A DNA stretch of 64,000 nucleotides, from contig JAPHRK010000007.1 in assembly GCA_026196105.1 (NCBI GenBank), positions 53,790 through 117,789 of the forward strand, read 5' to 3'. The stretch comes from Rhodospirillales bacterium. GTDB lineage: Bacteria > Pseudomonadota > Alphaproteobacteria > Rhodospirillales > JAPHRK01. The position numbers and the translations under genes are program-made. The notes beneath the pieces are model-generated. The model saw nothing but the letters and a program-made list of their open reading frames with translations, did not search any database and had not been told where the DNA came from. Of this stretch, positions 62,868 to 64,000 are shown piece by piece (position 1 is the first letter of the stretch; every line of letters starts with the position of its first letter).

Positions 62868-64000
62868 ATGGGTGAATTTTTTACAGAATATAGAGAATGG
62901 ATATTAACACTCTTCAGTGGTGGTGCCTTCGTCGTCTTTGGTTGGATAAAAGGCTGGTTCTCCCCTCCGAATAATGGAGGGCATCGGGGAGCAAACCCCG
63001 AATACCCTAACGTTCCAGGACTACTAGTTGCAGAAGTTGAACGCCGTACCTTAGCAGAAGAGAAAGTCAAAGAACTCCAAGCCGCCCTTGATGAAGCCCA
63101 GAGAGCTGCTCCGGGTGAGCTCGATATCCCTCTTGAAGATATTATCAATAATTTTGAAGGCGACCCAGAAGAAGCCCTGCACCAAGTCATGGAAGAGCAC
63201 GAGCAAAAAGGCCAAGCCCACAACACCCAAGCCGCCCACACCGCAGTCCACATAGGCTTCCTTGCTTACCACCGCAACACAGAAAAAGCCCTTACCCACT
63301 TCAGAAAGGCAACAGAACTAGACCCAGAAAATGCAGAAGCTTGGAATTATCTTGGCAATGTTTTGTATCGTAAAGGGTTATTTGAACAAGCAGTCGAAGC
63401 ATATAGTCGCGTCTTAGCCCAAGGTAATCACCACAACAATAAAATTCTTGTTGCCACTTCATATGGCAACTTAGGCCTTATAGAACGAACATGCGGCAAG
63501 CTAGACGCGGCGGTGGACTATCACCAAGAATCCCTTGCCCTTTATACCGAACTGGGACTCAAGGAAGGGATGGCAAATCAGTATGGTAATCTTGGCATTG
63601 TAGAACATATACGCGGCAACCTGGAGACAGCGGTGAGCTATTTTCAAAAATCCCTTGCCCTTGATACTGAACTGGGGCGCAAAGAAGGGATGGCAAATAA
63701 TTACGGTGACTTAGGTATTGTAGAAAAATCACGCGGTAATCTGGACGAAGCGGTGGGCTATTATCAAAAAGCCCTTGCTCTTAATACCGAGTTGGGAAGC
63801 AAGGAAAGTATCGCAATCCAGTATAGCAATCTGGGTATTGTAGAAAGTATACGCGGCAACCTTGACGCTGCGATAGACTATTATCAAAAAGCCTTTGCTC
63901 TCAATGCAGAACTTGGACGCAAGGAAGGGATGGCAAACGATTACGGTAACTTAGGCGTTGTAGAAGAAACACGCGATAACCTGGACGCGGCGGTGAACTA
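62868..64000 (+). CDS. TPR-repeat protein, C-terminus cut by window end
   Basis: Not in the ORF track because it runs off the window; 377 codons are visible and open. ATG with GAGGGCGGGG upstream. The N-terminus (EWILTLFSGGAFVVFGWIKGW) looks like a membrane anchor. A linker with a coiled-coil-like LLVAEVERRTLAEEKVKELQAAL stretch leads to TPR units: a first pair with TEKALTHFRKATELDPENAEAWNYLGN, then about 40-residue repeats of the form YGNLGIVEHIRGNLETAVSYFQKSLALDTELGRKEGMAN. At least four complete 40-residue copies plus a partial one are present at 120-base spacing. Likely a scaffold or signalling protein; function unknown. Confidence 0.8.
   Translation, partial: MGEFFTEYREWILTLFSGGAFVVFGWIKGWFSPPNNGGHRGANPEYPNVPGLLVAEVERRTLAEEKVKELQAALDEAQRAAPGELDIPLEDIINNFEGDPEEALHQVMEEHEQKGQAHNTQAAHTAVHIGFLAYHRNTEKALTHFRKATELDPENAEAWNYLGNVLYRKGLFEQAVEAYSRVLAQGNHHNNKILVATSYGNLGLIERTCGKLDAAVDYHQESLALYTELGLKEGMANQYGNLGIVEHIRGNLETAVSYFQKSLALDTELGRKEGMANNYGDLGIVEKSRGNLDEAVGYYQKALALNTELGSKESIAIQYSNLGIVESIRGNLDAAIDYYQKAFALNAELGRKEGMANDYGNLGVVEETRDNLDAAVN
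63464..64000 (+). repeat. 120-bp tandem repeats within the TPR gene
   Basis: Units begin around 63464, 63584, 63704, 63824 and 63944 with TATGGCAACTTAGG- or TACGGTAACTTAGG-like sequence. Each encodes about 40 residues with YGNLGIVE, RGNLDxAVxYxQKALAL and ELGxKEGMAN. DNA identity between units is high but imperfect, as expected for expanded TPR arrays. The array continues past the window. Confidence 0.85.

Overview
The window reads as chromosome of a marine-type alphaproteobacterium, most like a Rhodospirillales relative. The evidence is a MipZ-type ParA ATPase, a DUF1489 protein, class I PHA synthase plus a lysine-rich phasin, a PccB and a complete leucine-degradation operon of alphaproteobacterial type, and moderate, somewhat AT-rich base composition. 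The genus is not decidable from the sequence alone. No tRNA, rRNA, CRISPR array, prophage or insertion sequence was seen.

Layout. 0-6 kb: PHA synthase, a small nucleotidyltransferase-like protein, CreA, and clpS-clpA. 6-10 kb: the most interesting locus, a CqsS/LqsS-type membrane histidine kinase, divergently placed from a CqsA/LqsA-type alpha-hydroxyketone autoinducer synthase, with an LqsR-like response regulator converging on the synthase. Together these look like a complete alpha-hydroxyketone quorum-sensing circuit. 10-13 kb: phasin, a lipoprotein and a DacC-like carboxypeptidase with a SPOR domain. 13-17 kb: galU-ugd-pgm operon for UDP-glucose/UDP-glucuronate precursors. 17-22 kb: J-domain and VWA proteins, MipZ, a cytoplasmic molybdopterin oxidoreductase and a NapC-like tetraheme cytochrome. 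22-27 kb: an orphan solute-binding protein, DUF3179, an LhgO-like oxidase, a secreted TM1410/GH114-like protein and a small unknown protein.

27-31 kb: an IclR regulator divergent from an unusual cytosolic reductive-dehalogenase-related iron-sulfur protein with an internal duplication, followed by a convergent DUF6125-like protein and a second orphan solute-binding protein. 31-39 kb: pccB, an AraC regulator, then a four-gene operon: molybdenum oxidoreductase, four-cluster ferredoxin, MobB and a phenylacetate-CoA-ligase-family enzyme. This suggests a dedicated molybdoenzyme pathway for an organic acid or its CoA ester.

39-51 kb: a long minus-strand operon for leucine/isovalerate catabolism (isovaleryl-CoA dehydrogenase, thiolase, SDR, acyl-CoA dehydrogenase, HCCA isomerase, rhodanese, MccB, methylglutaconyl-CoA hydratase, MccA, HMG-CoA lyase, DUF1489), preceded by a two-gene thioesterase operon. 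Each of the two operons carries the same perfect 16-bp palindrome in its upstream region, a likely shared LiuR-type operator. 51-57 kb: a third orphan solute-binding protein, a CoA-transferase/TPP-enzyme pair, and a DUF4212/sodium-solute symporter pair followed by a cNMP-CBS-nucleotidyltransferase protein. 59-64 kb: a DEDDh exonuclease, a small membrane protein, a membrane-anchored TAXI protein, an FAH-family hydrolase, a REP-like palindromic element and the start of a TPR protein with 120-bp repeats that runs off the window.

All assignments come from reading the translated sequences and recalling family motifs. No database search was run. Many start sites were moved from the ORF-track start to an internal codon with a better ribosome-binding site; these are stated.
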